Shown here: positions 1 through 5,446 of the stretch, piece after piece
How the letters are laid out: every line of letters begins with the position of its first letter
Position numbering within the stretch: position 1 is the first letter of the stretch
Virus record (IMG/VR): IMGVR_UViG_3300025138_000215
Coordinates: 1 to 30,145 of that record
Strand: one strand, 5' to 3'
Length of the DNA: 30,145 nt
From: a virus
The notes under the pieces: model-generated
Seen by the model: only the letters and a program-made list of their open reading frames with translations
The model's database searches: none
Told to the model about the DNA's origin: nothing
Position numbers and translations under genes: made by a program

Positions 1-1
1 T

Positions 2-166
2 GCATCTGCCGCTGGCTTCATTGCGTACGCAGACGTGACAGAAGCCAACGCAATAGCATGGGCGCAAGGTGCGCTAGACAAAGATAGTATCGAAGCAAAC
101 ATCAAAGTCGATGTGGACAATCAAAAAGCTCCAACCTCTGCCTCTGGTCAGCCGTGGGCAGCTTAA
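2..166 (+). CDS. C-terminal end of a small phage protein (5' truncated by window)
   Basis: An open frame runs from the window edge to TAA at 164-166 and gives 54 residues. It is Ala-rich, with an acidic helix-like part (ADVTEANAIAWAQGAL) and an ending of the type SGQPWAA. I recall short unknown proteins with this pattern and a terminal G-x-PW motif beside lysis genes of marine podoviruses, possibly a DUF7936-type family, but this is from memory. The next gene follows after 18 nt with a good Shine-Dalgarno (AGAAAGGAAA), so it is the first visible member of the rightward lysis block. The start and full length are outside the window and the function is unknown. Confidence 0.7.
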   Translation, partial: ASAAGFIAYADVTEANAIAWAQGALDKDSIEANIKVDVDNQKAPTSASGQPWAA

Positions 167-184
167 CTTAGAAAGGAAATCAAC

Positions 185-400
185 ATGGTTGAAGATAAAA
201 AGACCATCACGATTAACGAAATAGAATACACTGAAGATCAATTAGATGATCGTCAAAAGACTGTGATTAATCATATTAATTCTTTGGAGCAAAAGATTAA
301 ATCAACACAGTTTAATTTAGATCAACTTCAAGTTGGTCGGCAAGCGTTCTTAAATATGTTAGGTGAATCTCTCAGCCTTTCAGAAGAAGTTGTAAATTAA
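185..400 (+). CDS. Small DUF6447-like phage protein
   Basis: This 71-residue soluble protein starts with a short beta-like segment (TITINEIEYT) and continues with a helical, probably coiled-coil part: residues 20-60 are rich in Gln, Leu and Asn, with no membrane segment or cysteine. The pattern ITINxxxYTxxQL followed by a long helix is what I remember of DUF6447 proteins, common in marine phages and of unknown function. The start is supported by AGGAAA about 5 nt upstream of ATG. It lies between the truncated first gene and a small membrane protein in a compact rightward operon, so it may be expressed late with the lysis genes. Family assignment is moderate and no function is assigned. Confidence 0.75.
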   Translation: MVEDKKTITINEIEYTEDQLDDRQKTVINHINSLEQKIKSTQFNLDQLQVGRQAFLNMLGESLSLSEEVVN

Positions 401-411
401 CGGACTATAAC

Positions 412-603
412 ATGGATAAGAGAACAGTGAGCAATGCTCATGATCGGATTGATGGATTGGAAAAACAAATCATAGCTATACAAACTGAGATGGATATTCA
501 GTTTCGTGATTTGTTTAATCGAGTTAAAAGATTGGAAGCAATATTAATTGGATGCAGTGCATTTATCATTGTTCTTTTATTGCGCTTGTTAACTATGGGG
601 TAA
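412..603 (+). CDS. Small coiled-coil plus single-membrane-segment protein
   Basis: The 63-residue product has an amphipathic, charged N-terminal helix (about residues 5-42, coiled-coil-like) followed by one hydrophobic segment (about 43-60, AILIGCSAFIIVLLL). This architecture suits a protein anchored in the inner membrane by its C-terminal end. It sits in the lysis block three nt before the next gene. Small proteins of this shape occur beside holins in marine phages, but there is no recognisable signature and an auxiliary holin, pinholin or regulator role is only a guess. The Shine-Dalgarno is weak. An opposite-strand reading frame over the same bases looks like a shadow. Confidence 0.7.
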   Translation: MDKRTVSNAHDRIDGLEKQIIAIQTEMDIQFRDLFNRVKRLEAILIGCSAFIIVLLLRLLTMG

Positions 604-606
604 TTA

Positions 607-864
607 ATGATTGATCCTGTATCTACTATAGCTATAGCTACCTCTGCTTTTTCTGCGCTGAAGAAAGGTATGCAAGTAGGTAAAGATTTGCAAGACATGG
701 GTAATCAGCTTTCTCAATGGGCTGGTGCTATGAGTGATTTGGATTACGCAGATAAGCAAACTCAGAAACCTAGTGTTTTTCAGATATTAGGTGGTGGTAT
801 AGAACAACAAGCAATGGAAGTGTTTAGTGCTAAAAAAAAAGAGATGCGATGCGCGCTGAATTAA
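607..864 (+). CDS. Phage membrane-associated protein, N-terminal part (0 frame of a probable frameshift pair)
   Basis: The 85-residue reading starts MIDPVSTIAIATSAF and continues with a helical segment ending FSAKKKEMRCALN. I remember a marine-phage family of about 150 residues with this N-terminus and a continuation of the type AKKKxxxMRxELK. Here that continuation lies in the -1 frame, in the next feature. The switch point is nine A at 832-840, where the two 0-frame codons AAA AAA form an A AAA AAA slippery heptamer. The last seven residues after the A run are therefore probably either a short alternative ending or an artefact. The gene starts 3 nt after its neighbour's stop. Function is unknown; by position it belongs to the lysis block. 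Confidence 0.7.
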   Translation: MIDPVSTIAIATSAFSALKKGMQVGKDLQDMGNQLSQWAGAMSDLDYADKQTQKPSVFQILGGGIEQQAMEVFSAKKKEMRCALN

Positions 865-1073
865 AGGATTACATATCAGTTATGTATGGGCCTAGCCATT
901 GGGAGGAGTTGCTATCTATAGAAGCTGATATGCGCCAGCAAAAAAGAGAGAATGAATACGCTAGGATTGAATTGAAACAAAAGATAACAGAGTGGACAGC
1001 TGGCATTGCGCTGTTTGTTATTCTTATTGGTGCTTTATTTGGTTTCATTTGGTTAGCAAGTATGGAGAATTAA
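849..1073 (+). CDS. C-terminal membrane part of the split protein (-1 frame)
   Basis: The 74 residues contain a helical, charged section with YGPSHWEELLSIEADMRQQ and then one strong membrane segment (about 46-71) ending at TAA just before the next ATG. If ribosomes slip back by one base in the A run at 832-840, the joined product reads AKKKRDAMRAELKDY and is about 155 residues, which matches the family as I remember it. Independent initiation at ATG 849 is also possible, since GAG lies just upstream and the frames overlap by 16 nt. The protein would be an inner-membrane protein with a cytoplasmic coiled N-terminal part. The alternative explanation is a one-base assembly error in the homopolymer. 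Confidence 0.7.
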   Translation: MRAELKDYISVMYGPSHWEELLSIEADMRQQKRENEYARIELKQKITEWTAGIALFVILIGALFGFIWLASMEN

Positions 1074-1292
1074 ATGGCAAGTACAATTATAGATGAATAT
1101 AAAATATTTCCCAGAGTCATGATGTTTGTAGTTACAATACTTACTTATCAATCTGTTCATTGGTTTATGTCTATTGAAGCACCGACTCCTTCTCAAGCTG
1201 GTTTAGTATCTGTATGCATGGGGGCATTGACAGGTTGCTTCGGAATATGGATGAATAAAGAAGCTAAGACTGACAGGGGAAATGTTAAATGA
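1074..1292 (+). CDS. Holin-like protein with two membrane segments
   Basis: This 72-residue protein has two hydrophobic segments, about residues 15-34 (VMMFVVTILTYQSVHWFMSI) and 42-60 (AGLVSVCMGALTGCFGIWM), joined by a short Pro-rich turn (EAPTPS), and a charged C-terminal tail. Size, topology and location before the endolysin agree with a class II-type holin, which would form membrane lesions that release or activate the endolysin. I recall near-identical short proteins in marine phages annotated as holin-like. Its ATG follows the previous stop directly, and its TGA overlaps the next ATG as ATGA. A separate three-segment holin candidate lies 230 nt downstream, so one of the two may be an antiholin or a regulator. 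Confidence 0.65.
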   Translation: MASTIIDEYKIFPRVMMFVVTILTYQSVHWFMSIEAPTPSQAGLVSVCMGALTGCFGIWMNKEAKTDRGNVK

Positions 1293-1515
1293 AATGGTTC
1301 TCGCCTTTATTTTGGTGGTCTACATTGATGGGCTACCTCACGAAACAGGAGGAGTCCCAGCCTTCCGTTCCATCTTATCTTGTGGGGAATACGCCCGATG
1401 GATCGAAGAAACCGGCAACGAAACGTGGACGTCCAAAAGGGTCTACCACCAAAACAAAATCCAAGCGTGGTGCGTCCCGAAATTCGTCCCGAAAAAAACC
1501 CAGTTCTGGGATTAA
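1282..1515 (+). CDS. Overprinted small protein, frame A, with hydrophobic N-terminus and two cysteines
   Basis: This frame gives 77 residues, or 73 from the internal ATG at 1294. It has a hydrophobic start (MVLAFILVVYIDG, residues 5-17), then a polar domain with C34 and C64 and an ending IQAWCVPKFVPKKTQFWD. The pattern hydrophobic start, Cys-x-x-Tyr, and A-[YW]-C-x-P-x-x-V-x-x-KK resembles small marine-phage proteins I have seen. It overlaps the 1289-1522 gene in a different frame over almost its whole length. C-rich third positions, unlike the A/T-rich neighbours, fit two-frame constraint. The hydrophobic N-terminus could be a signal or anchor and the two Cys could be disulphide-bonded outside the cytoplasm. 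No function is assigned. Confidence 0.5.
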   Translation: MLNEMVLAFILVVYIDGLPHETGGVPAFRSILSCGEYARWIEETGNETWTSKRVYHQNKIQAWCVPKFVPKKTQFWD

Positions 1516-1522
1516 AAAATGA
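1289..1522 (+). CDS. Small basic protein with AT-hook-like motif, frame B of overprinted pair
   Basis: The 77-residue product starts MKWFSPLFWWSTLMG, a Trp-rich amphipathic or membrane-interacting segment, and ends in a Lys/Arg/Ser/Thr-rich tail. The tail includes KRGRPKGST (about residues 45-53), which resembles an AT-hook minor-groove DNA-binding motif. Its ATG overlaps the holin stop as ATGA and lies at a normal distance from AGGGGA (1275-1280), so this frame has the best initiation signal of the two overlapping frames. Its TGA overlaps the next gene start as ATGA. Proteins beginning MKW-x-SPLFWW are familiar from marine phages. Its role is unknown: DNA or RNA binding is an inference from composition, and the site in the lysis cassette is unusual for that. 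Confidence 0.6.
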   Translation: MKWFSPLFWWSTLMGYLTKQEESQPSVPSYLVGNTPDGSKKPATKRGRPKGSTTKTKSKRGASRNSSRKKPSSGIKK

Positions 1523-1911
1523 TTCAAGCATTGATAGGCCCGATAGCAGAGTTAGCAGGGGGTTGGCTAAAAGGTAAAGCTGCCAATCAAGCAGCGTCTG
1601 CAAACCTCAAGCTAGTCGAGGCAGAAGCTAAAGCTACTATTATGAAGTCAGCTGCAACATCTGAAGCTGAGTGGGAAAGGATCATGGCAACAGGTTCACA
1701 AAACTCTTTGAAAGATGAGTATCTAGTTGGCTTGTTTAGCATACCTTTAATACTGGCATTCCTTCCATTTGAGTGGGCAGAGCAAGCTGTAGAGAATGGG
1801 TTTGCTGCGTTAGAAACAATGCCTGAGTGGTATCAGTACACTCTTGGTGTAATTGTAGCGAGTAGCTTTGCAGTGAGGTCAGCAACTAAATTCTTTGGAG
1901 GTAAAAAATGA
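1519..1911 (+). CDS. Holin, GTA_holin_3TM-like
   Basis: The 130-residue protein has an amphipathic N-terminal part (ALIGPIAELAGGWLKGKAANQ), a helical middle with AEWERIMATGSQNSLKDEYLVGLFSIP, and two clear membrane segments (about residues 67-84 and 106-124). The motif AEWERxMAxGSxxSxKDEY followed by hydrophobic helices and an ending FFGGKK matches the three-segment holin family first named from gene transfer agents (PF11351) as I remember it. Holins permeabilise the inner membrane at lysis. It overlaps both neighbours by 4 nt, and the endolysin follows immediately, which supports the role. With the two-segment protein at 1074-1292, this gives two holin candidates. Confidence 0.75.
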   Translation: MIQALIGPIAELAGGWLKGKAANQAASANLKLVEAEAKATIMKSAATSEAEWERIMATGSQNSLKDEYLVGLFSIPLILAFLPFEWAEQAVENGFAALETMPEWYQYTLGVIVASSFAVRSATKFFGGKK

Positions 1912-2531
1912 GCGACTCAATGCAAAATATTCAAGCTAAGATAGGTGTTGATGCTGATGGTAAGTTCGGCCCTAACACTGCTCGTGCAATAGCAACACAC
2001 TATGGCTTGTCCCCCGAAAGAGGTGCTCACTTGCTAGGACAGGCTGCACATGAAAGCGGTGAGTTCAAACGCTCTAAGGAAAATCTAAACTACAGCTGGA
2101 AAGGGTTGATGGCTACATGGCCAAGTCGGTTTACGACTGAGGCAGAGGCCCGTGAGTATCACAGACAGCCAAGCAAAATAGCTAGAAAAGTCTATCTGCG
2201 CACGTCGCTCGGCAATGAGACTGAAAACGACGCAGAGCTTTTTATTGGCAGAGGCTGGTTACAGTTAACTGGCAAATCAAACTACCAATCTTTTGCGTCT
2301 GACATGGGTGTGCCCGAAGTAATGACTGATCCTAGCTTGGTTGAAAACGAGTATGCGTTTGAAACTGCGCAGTGGTTTTTCAGCAAGAACGGACTGTTTA
2401 AAATAGCAGATCAGGGTGTGAACGAGGATGTAATACAGAAGATTACAAAGCATGTAAACGGTGGATATCACGGACTTGATGATAGAATAAACAAGACCAA
2501 AAAAATACACAGATGGCTAATGGATTTATAA
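1908..2531 (+). CDS. Endolysin, GH19 chitinase-like muramidase with N-terminal binding-type segment
   Basis: The 207-residue enzyme should cleave peptidoglycan at lysis. Residues 6-33 look like the helical half of a peptidoglycan-binding domain (IGVDADGKFGPNTARAIA). The catalytic region has the GH19 signatures: GQAAHESGEF with probable catalytic E49, ENLNYSWKGL with probable second acid E58, GRGWLQLTGKSNY at 114-126, and VNGGYHGLDDR near the C-terminus. There is no signal peptide, so export would need one of the upstream holins. The start overlaps the holin gene by 4 nt. It ends the rightward lysis block and is convergent with the leftward gene at 2540, with only 8 nt between stops and no hairpin terminator, so the transcripts probably overlap. 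Confidence 0.9.
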   Translation: MSDSMQNIQAKIGVDADGKFGPNTARAIATHYGLSPERGAHLLGQAAHESGEFKRSKENLNYSWKGLMATWPSRFTTEAEAREYHRQPSKIARKVYLRTSLGNETENDAELFIGRGWLQLTGKSNYQSFASDMGVPEVMTDPSLVENEYAFETAQWFFSKNGLFKIADQGVNEDVIQKITKHVNGGYHGLDDRINKTKKIHRWLMDL

Positions 2532-2539
2532 CTAATAGT

Positions 2540-2917
2540 TCATTCATCTTTTGAAGCCGCGCTGTAAATCCAACCACCTAAGAAGGTTTCTTTTTGCGTA
2601 TAGTGGCAGTAACCTCGCTTTTGTAATTCATCCTTGGTAACAAACTTTTTCATGCTAAGGCTATTGCAGCTTGCAGCAATTTGTCCCACGGTCATGTCGA
2701 TGTGCTCAGCAAGTTCAGCAGCCGTACTAGGGCCAAGCTTGCGCAATAATCTTAAGACTTCAAACGCTCTCACTGGCAAATCTGAGTTATACACTTTTTC
2801 CAGATCAATCGGCAGAGGGCTCTTGCGCTCCCCGTTTTTATAATCTTCGCGTTCATACTCTATCATCGCTACGCCAAGCATTTGCTCCGAGTCGTAACCT
2901 TTCAGCATACTATTCAT
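2540..2917 (-). CDS. Winged-helix-like DNA-binding protein
   Basis: The 125-residue soluble protein contains a probable winged-helix domain at about residues 52-95: AFEVLRLLRKLGPSTAAELAEHIDMTVGQIAASCNSLSMKKFVTKDE, where the STAAELAEHIDMTVGQIAASCNSL part fits helix-turn-helix geometry. The C-terminal part (RGYCHYTQKETFLGGWIY) could be the wing. The N-terminus (GYDSEQMLGVAMIEYER) is helical. It is the last gene of the leftward block, 3 nt after its neighbour, and lies tail to tail with the endolysin. It is probably a phage transcription regulator or a DNA-binding accessory protein; no specific family is recognised. Confidence 0.7.
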   Translation of the reverse strand: MNSMLKGYDSEQMLGVAMIEYEREDYKNGERKSPLPIDLEKVYNSDLPVRAFEVLRLLRKLGPSTAAELAEHIDMTVGQIAASCNSLSMKKFVTKDELQKRGYCHYTQKETFLGGWIYSAASKDE

Positions 2918-2920
2918 TGA

Positions 2921-3136
2921 TCATCTCTTTGGTTTGCTCCTTGGCCTCATTGCTTTTGATATAGTGTTTGTTCTTTTACACTGCCCAATACTACTTTTAT
3001 CAAACTTATAAATGGTAGGATAAACATGCTCCAATGCATCTCCACATTCTTTTGCGGAAGGATATAATATTTTTGACTGTAAGAGTTCGCCTTGGATTGT
3101 GTAGGTAAGGATCATTACTGTGTAGTAAGTAATCAT
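2921..3136 (-). CDS. Small unknown phage protein
   Basis: This 71-residue protein has a hydrophobic, beta-like N-terminus (YYTVMILTYTIQGELLQS), two cysteines (in KECGDAL and GQCKRT) and a basic tail ending PRSKPKR. The pattern YTIQG, YPS-x-x-x-CGDAL-x-x-Y, and a second Cys near the end is familiar from small marine-phage proteins of unknown function. The first ATG overlaps the neighbour's stop; a second ATG eight codons in is a possible alternative start. The N-terminus could act as a weak membrane or signal segment, but it is short and polar at intervals. It belongs to a leftward series of tightly joined genes. Confidence 0.65.
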   Translation of the reverse strand: MITYYTVMILTYTIQGELLQSKILYPSAKECGDALEHVYPTIYKFDKSSIGQCKRTNTISKAMRPRSKPKR

Positions 3137-3324
3137 TATTTTTTTCCTTGCCGTTTGACAGGCCAGTGTATTTGATTTCTGTGTATAAAATTATTTAAGC
3201 AATGAAGGCTAACATTTAATACCTTTGATGCTTGCGTCTGAGTGTAACGAGATTGAGCCAGTGATTTTACTAGCTCAATTCGCTCACGCTTGTGACGCTG
3301 GGTCATTTCGCGCCACTTTTCCAT
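3136..3324 (-). CDS. Small helix-turn-helix protein
   Basis: The 62 residues are almost one DNA-binding domain. After a basic lead (WREMTQRHKRERIELVKSLA), the segment YTQTQASKVLNVSLHCLNNFIHRNQI (about 27-52) has the helix, turn and recognition-helix spacing of a Fis/NtrC-like or homeodomain-like HTH, followed by a basic end (WPVKRQGKK). It probably binds DNA as a phage regulator. It overlaps each neighbour by one base, so translation is likely coupled to the SSB-like gene upstream. I recognise this type of short HTH protein from marine podoviruses but cannot name its target. Confidence 0.75.
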   Translation of the reverse strand: MEKWREMTQRHKRERIELVKSLAQSRYTQTQASKVLNVSLHCLNNFIHRNQIHWPVKRQGKK

Positions 3325-3689
3325 TAGAAAGGAATCTTATCATCTTTGATTGGTGATTCTTTAGATTGCCTTGCGCTGAGTGTCATTGACATATAGTTGC
3401 CACCATCTTTTTCACGTTTCCAAGCTGCAATCTGTTCAACTTGTCCCTTTGCATAGTCCTCAAGAGGGCCACTAAAGTGCGGTGCTTTTTCATTGTCACT
3501 TTGATTTTCAAACAAGACACCCATCTTTTGATAGACCTCAATGATCTTCATTCCATTCTTGGTTTCGTCTGCAACTAGAACAACCTTTCTATCATTGCCT
3601 TCCATGTTGACTTTGCCTTGCAGTATCATTCTCATTGTATCGAATGGTTTGAATGCTGCGCCTGTATTCGTGTTGTCATATTCTGCCAT
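3324..3689 (-). CDS. SSB-like phage protein
   Basis: The 121-residue protein has a beta-rich pattern (MILQGKVNMEGNDRKVVLVADETKNGMKIIEVYQKMGVLFEN) suitable for an OB-type or related fold, and a disordered polar end finishing in DDKIPF. An acidic tail ending in I/L-P-F is the partner-docking tip of bacterial single-stranded DNA-binding proteins. It lies directly downstream of the annealing protein and the exonuclease, the usual place for an SSB in a phage recombination module. I infer that it binds single-stranded DNA and recruits recombination or host replication partners. A formal SSB domain is not certain from sequence alone. Confidence 0.65.
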   Translation of the reverse strand: MAEYDNTNTGAAFKPFDTMRMILQGKVNMEGNDRKVVLVADETKNGMKIIEVYQKMGVLFENQSDNEKAPHFSGPLEDYAKGQVEQIAAWKREKDGGNYMSMTLSARQSKESPIKDDKIPF

Positions 3690-3707
3690 GCTTCTGGCTC
3701 CTTTTTA

Positions 3708-4151
3708 TTACCAGCTACTCTTATTACCGCTATCTGCGGCATATTTATTGCCATCCATTTCCCCTAAGAAAACGTCAGCGTTACACCCTATGTGTGATAG
3801 GGCTTTCGTTAGGCCATCAGTGATAGCCATCTTTGGTGCATCCTCTGCCATTCTACCCTTTGCTGCGTCAAAGAACTTACGGCAGCCTGTGAATGGCCCA
3901 AAGGAATTAGAGTGGGATGTATGCCAAACAGTTACATTGGCCACTACAGCGCTGTCTCCGTTGCTCACAGGCACAAACTCTGTACTGTTGTGCCATCCCC
4001 AACCCTCACCTATTGCTCCAAACTGTTCAGTCATCATTCTAACTTGATACTGAGGGTCAATTGCTGTGAAGCTGCGCGATCCAAAGCTAACCTTCTTTAG
4101 ATACTTGGGGTCTGACTTAGATAGATTATTCCATATGTCTAAGTTGCTCAT
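3708..4151 (-). CDS. Single-strand annealing protein, Rad52/Sak-like
   Basis: The 147-residue product begins NLDIWNNLSKSDPKYLKKV and contains FTAIDPQYQVRMMTEQFGAIGEGWGW, then two beta strands, and a C-terminal helix with ITDGLTKALSHIGCNADVFLGEMDGNKY. This matches the compact core of Rad52-like phage annealing proteins: a hot region AI[DK]P-x-x-x-x-x-MTE-x-FG-x-x-G-x-GWG and a conserved A-x-TDGL-x-x-AL-x-x-[IL]G-x-x-ADV segment. It would anneal complementary single strands made by the adjacent exonuclease. The start overlaps the exonuclease stop by one base, so the two are likely made together. The assignment is from remembered motifs. Confidence 0.65.
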   Translation of the reverse strand: MSNLDIWNNLSKSDPKYLKKVSFGSRSFTAIDPQYQVRMMTEQFGAIGEGWGWHNSTEFVPVSNGDSAVVANVTVWHTSHSNSFGPFTGCRKFFDAAKGRMAEDAPKMAITDGLTKALSHIGCNADVFLGEMDGNKYAADSGNKSSW

Positions 4152-4924
4152 TACTTTTCCTTCCTTGTGTTTATTCTAAGTGATCCACGTTTATCTCTGC
4201 GTATAGATATTTGATCGCAGTATACTTCACGCTCATTATCTGCGACCATTTCTTTGAGGCTTTTCTTAGCGTTTTCAAATACAACATTGTGCTGCTGGTA
4301 TTGTGTGTAGGTAATGGCAGCATCCATAAACTCGTTGTCAAGGCTGGCATCACGGCGAACCATGTCATCAACAAGTATTTTATCTATGCTTACTTGCAAA
4401 GGAATGTCGTAGTTAACTGGCTCTTCATCACGCTTAACATATCCCCAAAATTCTTTAATAGAATCAAGCATTGTTGCTATGTAAGAGTCATTGTAGCTAA
4501 TATAAGAACATTGCCATTTGTTATTACCAAACAAAACAGAAAGATAACAACCATCTGCTTGTGCTAGATAACAATAGAATTGTATTTGAGCCATGTAGTA
4601 ATCAATAACTGACTCCATATTGTTGCCGCTATAAGTATGCTTGGCTTCAATAATTGCATTAGTACCTTTAACCATGCCATCTATTGTACCCTTGAGAAAT
4701 GCTTTTCTTTTAATCTCAAGTTGATGATGGTGTACTAGCTTATCGTACTCATGCTCAAACCAAGCAAGATTAAAATCTTCAGTAAGCACACCCATTTGCA
4801 CAGCTAGGTTGCGAGATAAATCATCTGACTCAACGCGACCTGTTTTTATTTTCCAAAGCTGATACCAATCACCAGCCATAATCTTAACGGCATCACTGCC
4901 ACCTATGAATCCCTTACGGTTCAT
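4151..4924 (-). CDS. YqaJ-type viral recombinase (PD-(D/E)XK exonuclease)
   Basis: This 257-residue nuclease carries the YqaJ/lambda-exonuclease core: an N-terminal IGGSDAVKI motif, E49 in VLTEDFNLAWFE, D82 in GTIDGMV, E93 and K95 in IIEAKHT, and a later glutamine helix MAQIQFYCYLAQ. These are the metal-binding and catalytic residues of the PD-(D/E)XK fold. It should resect double-stranded DNA ends to leave single strands for the downstream Rad52-like protein. Candidate leftward promoter sequence with -10 TATAGT and a strong AGGAG lie just upstream, separated from the start by a short leader. The C-terminal part (after 190) is helical and basic and less recognisable. Confidence 0.85.
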   Translation of the reverse strand: MNRKGFIGGSDAVKIMAGDWYQLWKIKTGRVESDDLSRNLAVQMGVLTEDFNLAWFEHEYDKLVHHHQLEIKRKAFLKGTIDGMVKGTNAIIEAKHTYSGNNMESVIDYYMAQIQFYCYLAQADGCYLSVLFGNNKWQCSYISYNDSYIATMLDSIKEFWGYVKRDEEPVNYDIPLQVSIDKILVDDMVRRDASLDNEFMDAAITYTQYQQHNVVFENAKKSLKEMVADNEREVYCDQISIRRDKRGSLRINTRKEK

Positions 4925-4935
4925 TGTTAACTCCT

Positions 4936-4949
4936 ACTATAGTGTCCAC
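4936..4949 (-). promoter_or_regulatory. Candidate leftward promoter/operator element upstream of the exonuclease
   Basis: On the minus strand the sequence reads GTGGACACTATAGTAGGAG before ATG 4924, with a -10-like TATAGT at 4941-4936 and the Shine-Dalgarno AGGAG following closely. The 11 bases ATAGTGTCCAC (plus strand 4939-4949) recur exactly at 6148-6158, also just upstream of a leftward gene, with similar T-rich flanks. A convincing -35 is lacking here (TGTAGT at 17 bp). GTGTCCAC is an imperfect dyad (GTG..CAC), so it may be an operator rather than, or as well as, a promoter. Confidence 0.45.
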
Positions 4950-4959
4950 GTTTTGTTTA

Positions 4960-5445
4960 CTACACTCTGTGTTCCGGTGCAAGATATTTATTAAAGTCTT
5001 GTGGAGTTATTCCAGTTTCCTCCATGATTACAATACGATAGGGGGAATCTTCTACAAGAATATAATCAGGTATAGGATCACCATTACGAATCTTCTTGGC
5101 TATAATTTGTAAGTCTGTAGCTACATCATTAGTAGTCACACTAGGTATAGCAATGTGGCGCGAGTGAGTATCAACAGCTTTTTTAGTAGACTCAATAAAC
5201 GTCTTGACAGAAGGCCACGTTCTTGGGCCATGGGTTGCCCGAACGTGTCCGTCAGTCTTGATAAGTACAGATGAAATATCTATAGCATCAAACTGTGTAG
5301 GTATATTTTTATTAACATCTTCTACAATGAAGTTCAGTTCTTCACGAAGGGTGTTATCATCCATGCCTGATGGTGGCGTATAGCGACGGAGGACGTTCGT
5401 AAGCCACGTTCCGATAACTCTGGTACGATCCTCATAGATTCCCAT
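4960..5445 (-). CDS. Unknown protein next to the replication initiator
   Basis: This 161-residue protein starts MGIYEDRTRVIGTWLTNVLRRYTPPSGMDD and is probably mostly helical, with an internal RTWPSVKTFIESTKKA motif. I recall related proteins with N-terminal W-[IL]-x-NVLRRYTPPSGM and a later R-x-WP-x-x-K-x-F beside phage replication genes, and they could act as a helicase loader or replication accessory protein, but no Walker motif is visible. One base separates its start from the initiator stop, which suggests coexpression and a related role. Function remains unknown. Confidence 0.7.
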   Translation of the reverse strand: MGIYEDRTRVIGTWLTNVLRRYTPPSGMDDNTLREELNFIVEDVNKNIPTQFDAIDISSVLIKTDGHVRATHGPRTWPSVKTFIESTKKAVDTHSRHIAIPSVTTNDVATDLQIIAKKIRNGDPIPDYILVEDSPYRIVIMEETGITPQDFNKYLAPEHRV

Positions 5446-5446
5446 G

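Noticed and set aside
1307-1603. Further open frames opposite and beside the overprinted pair (98 residues on the minus strand, 65 on the plus strand)
   Set aside because: They lack ribosome binding sites and any family resemblance; open reverse frames follow from the unusual base composition of the overprinted region.
3541-4047. A 168-residue rightward frame opposite the SSB-like and annealing genes
   Set aside because: Both strands cannot be equally supported. The leftward genes show conserved motifs and 1-nt coupling, while this frame has low-complexity hydrophobic sequence and no ribosome binding site.
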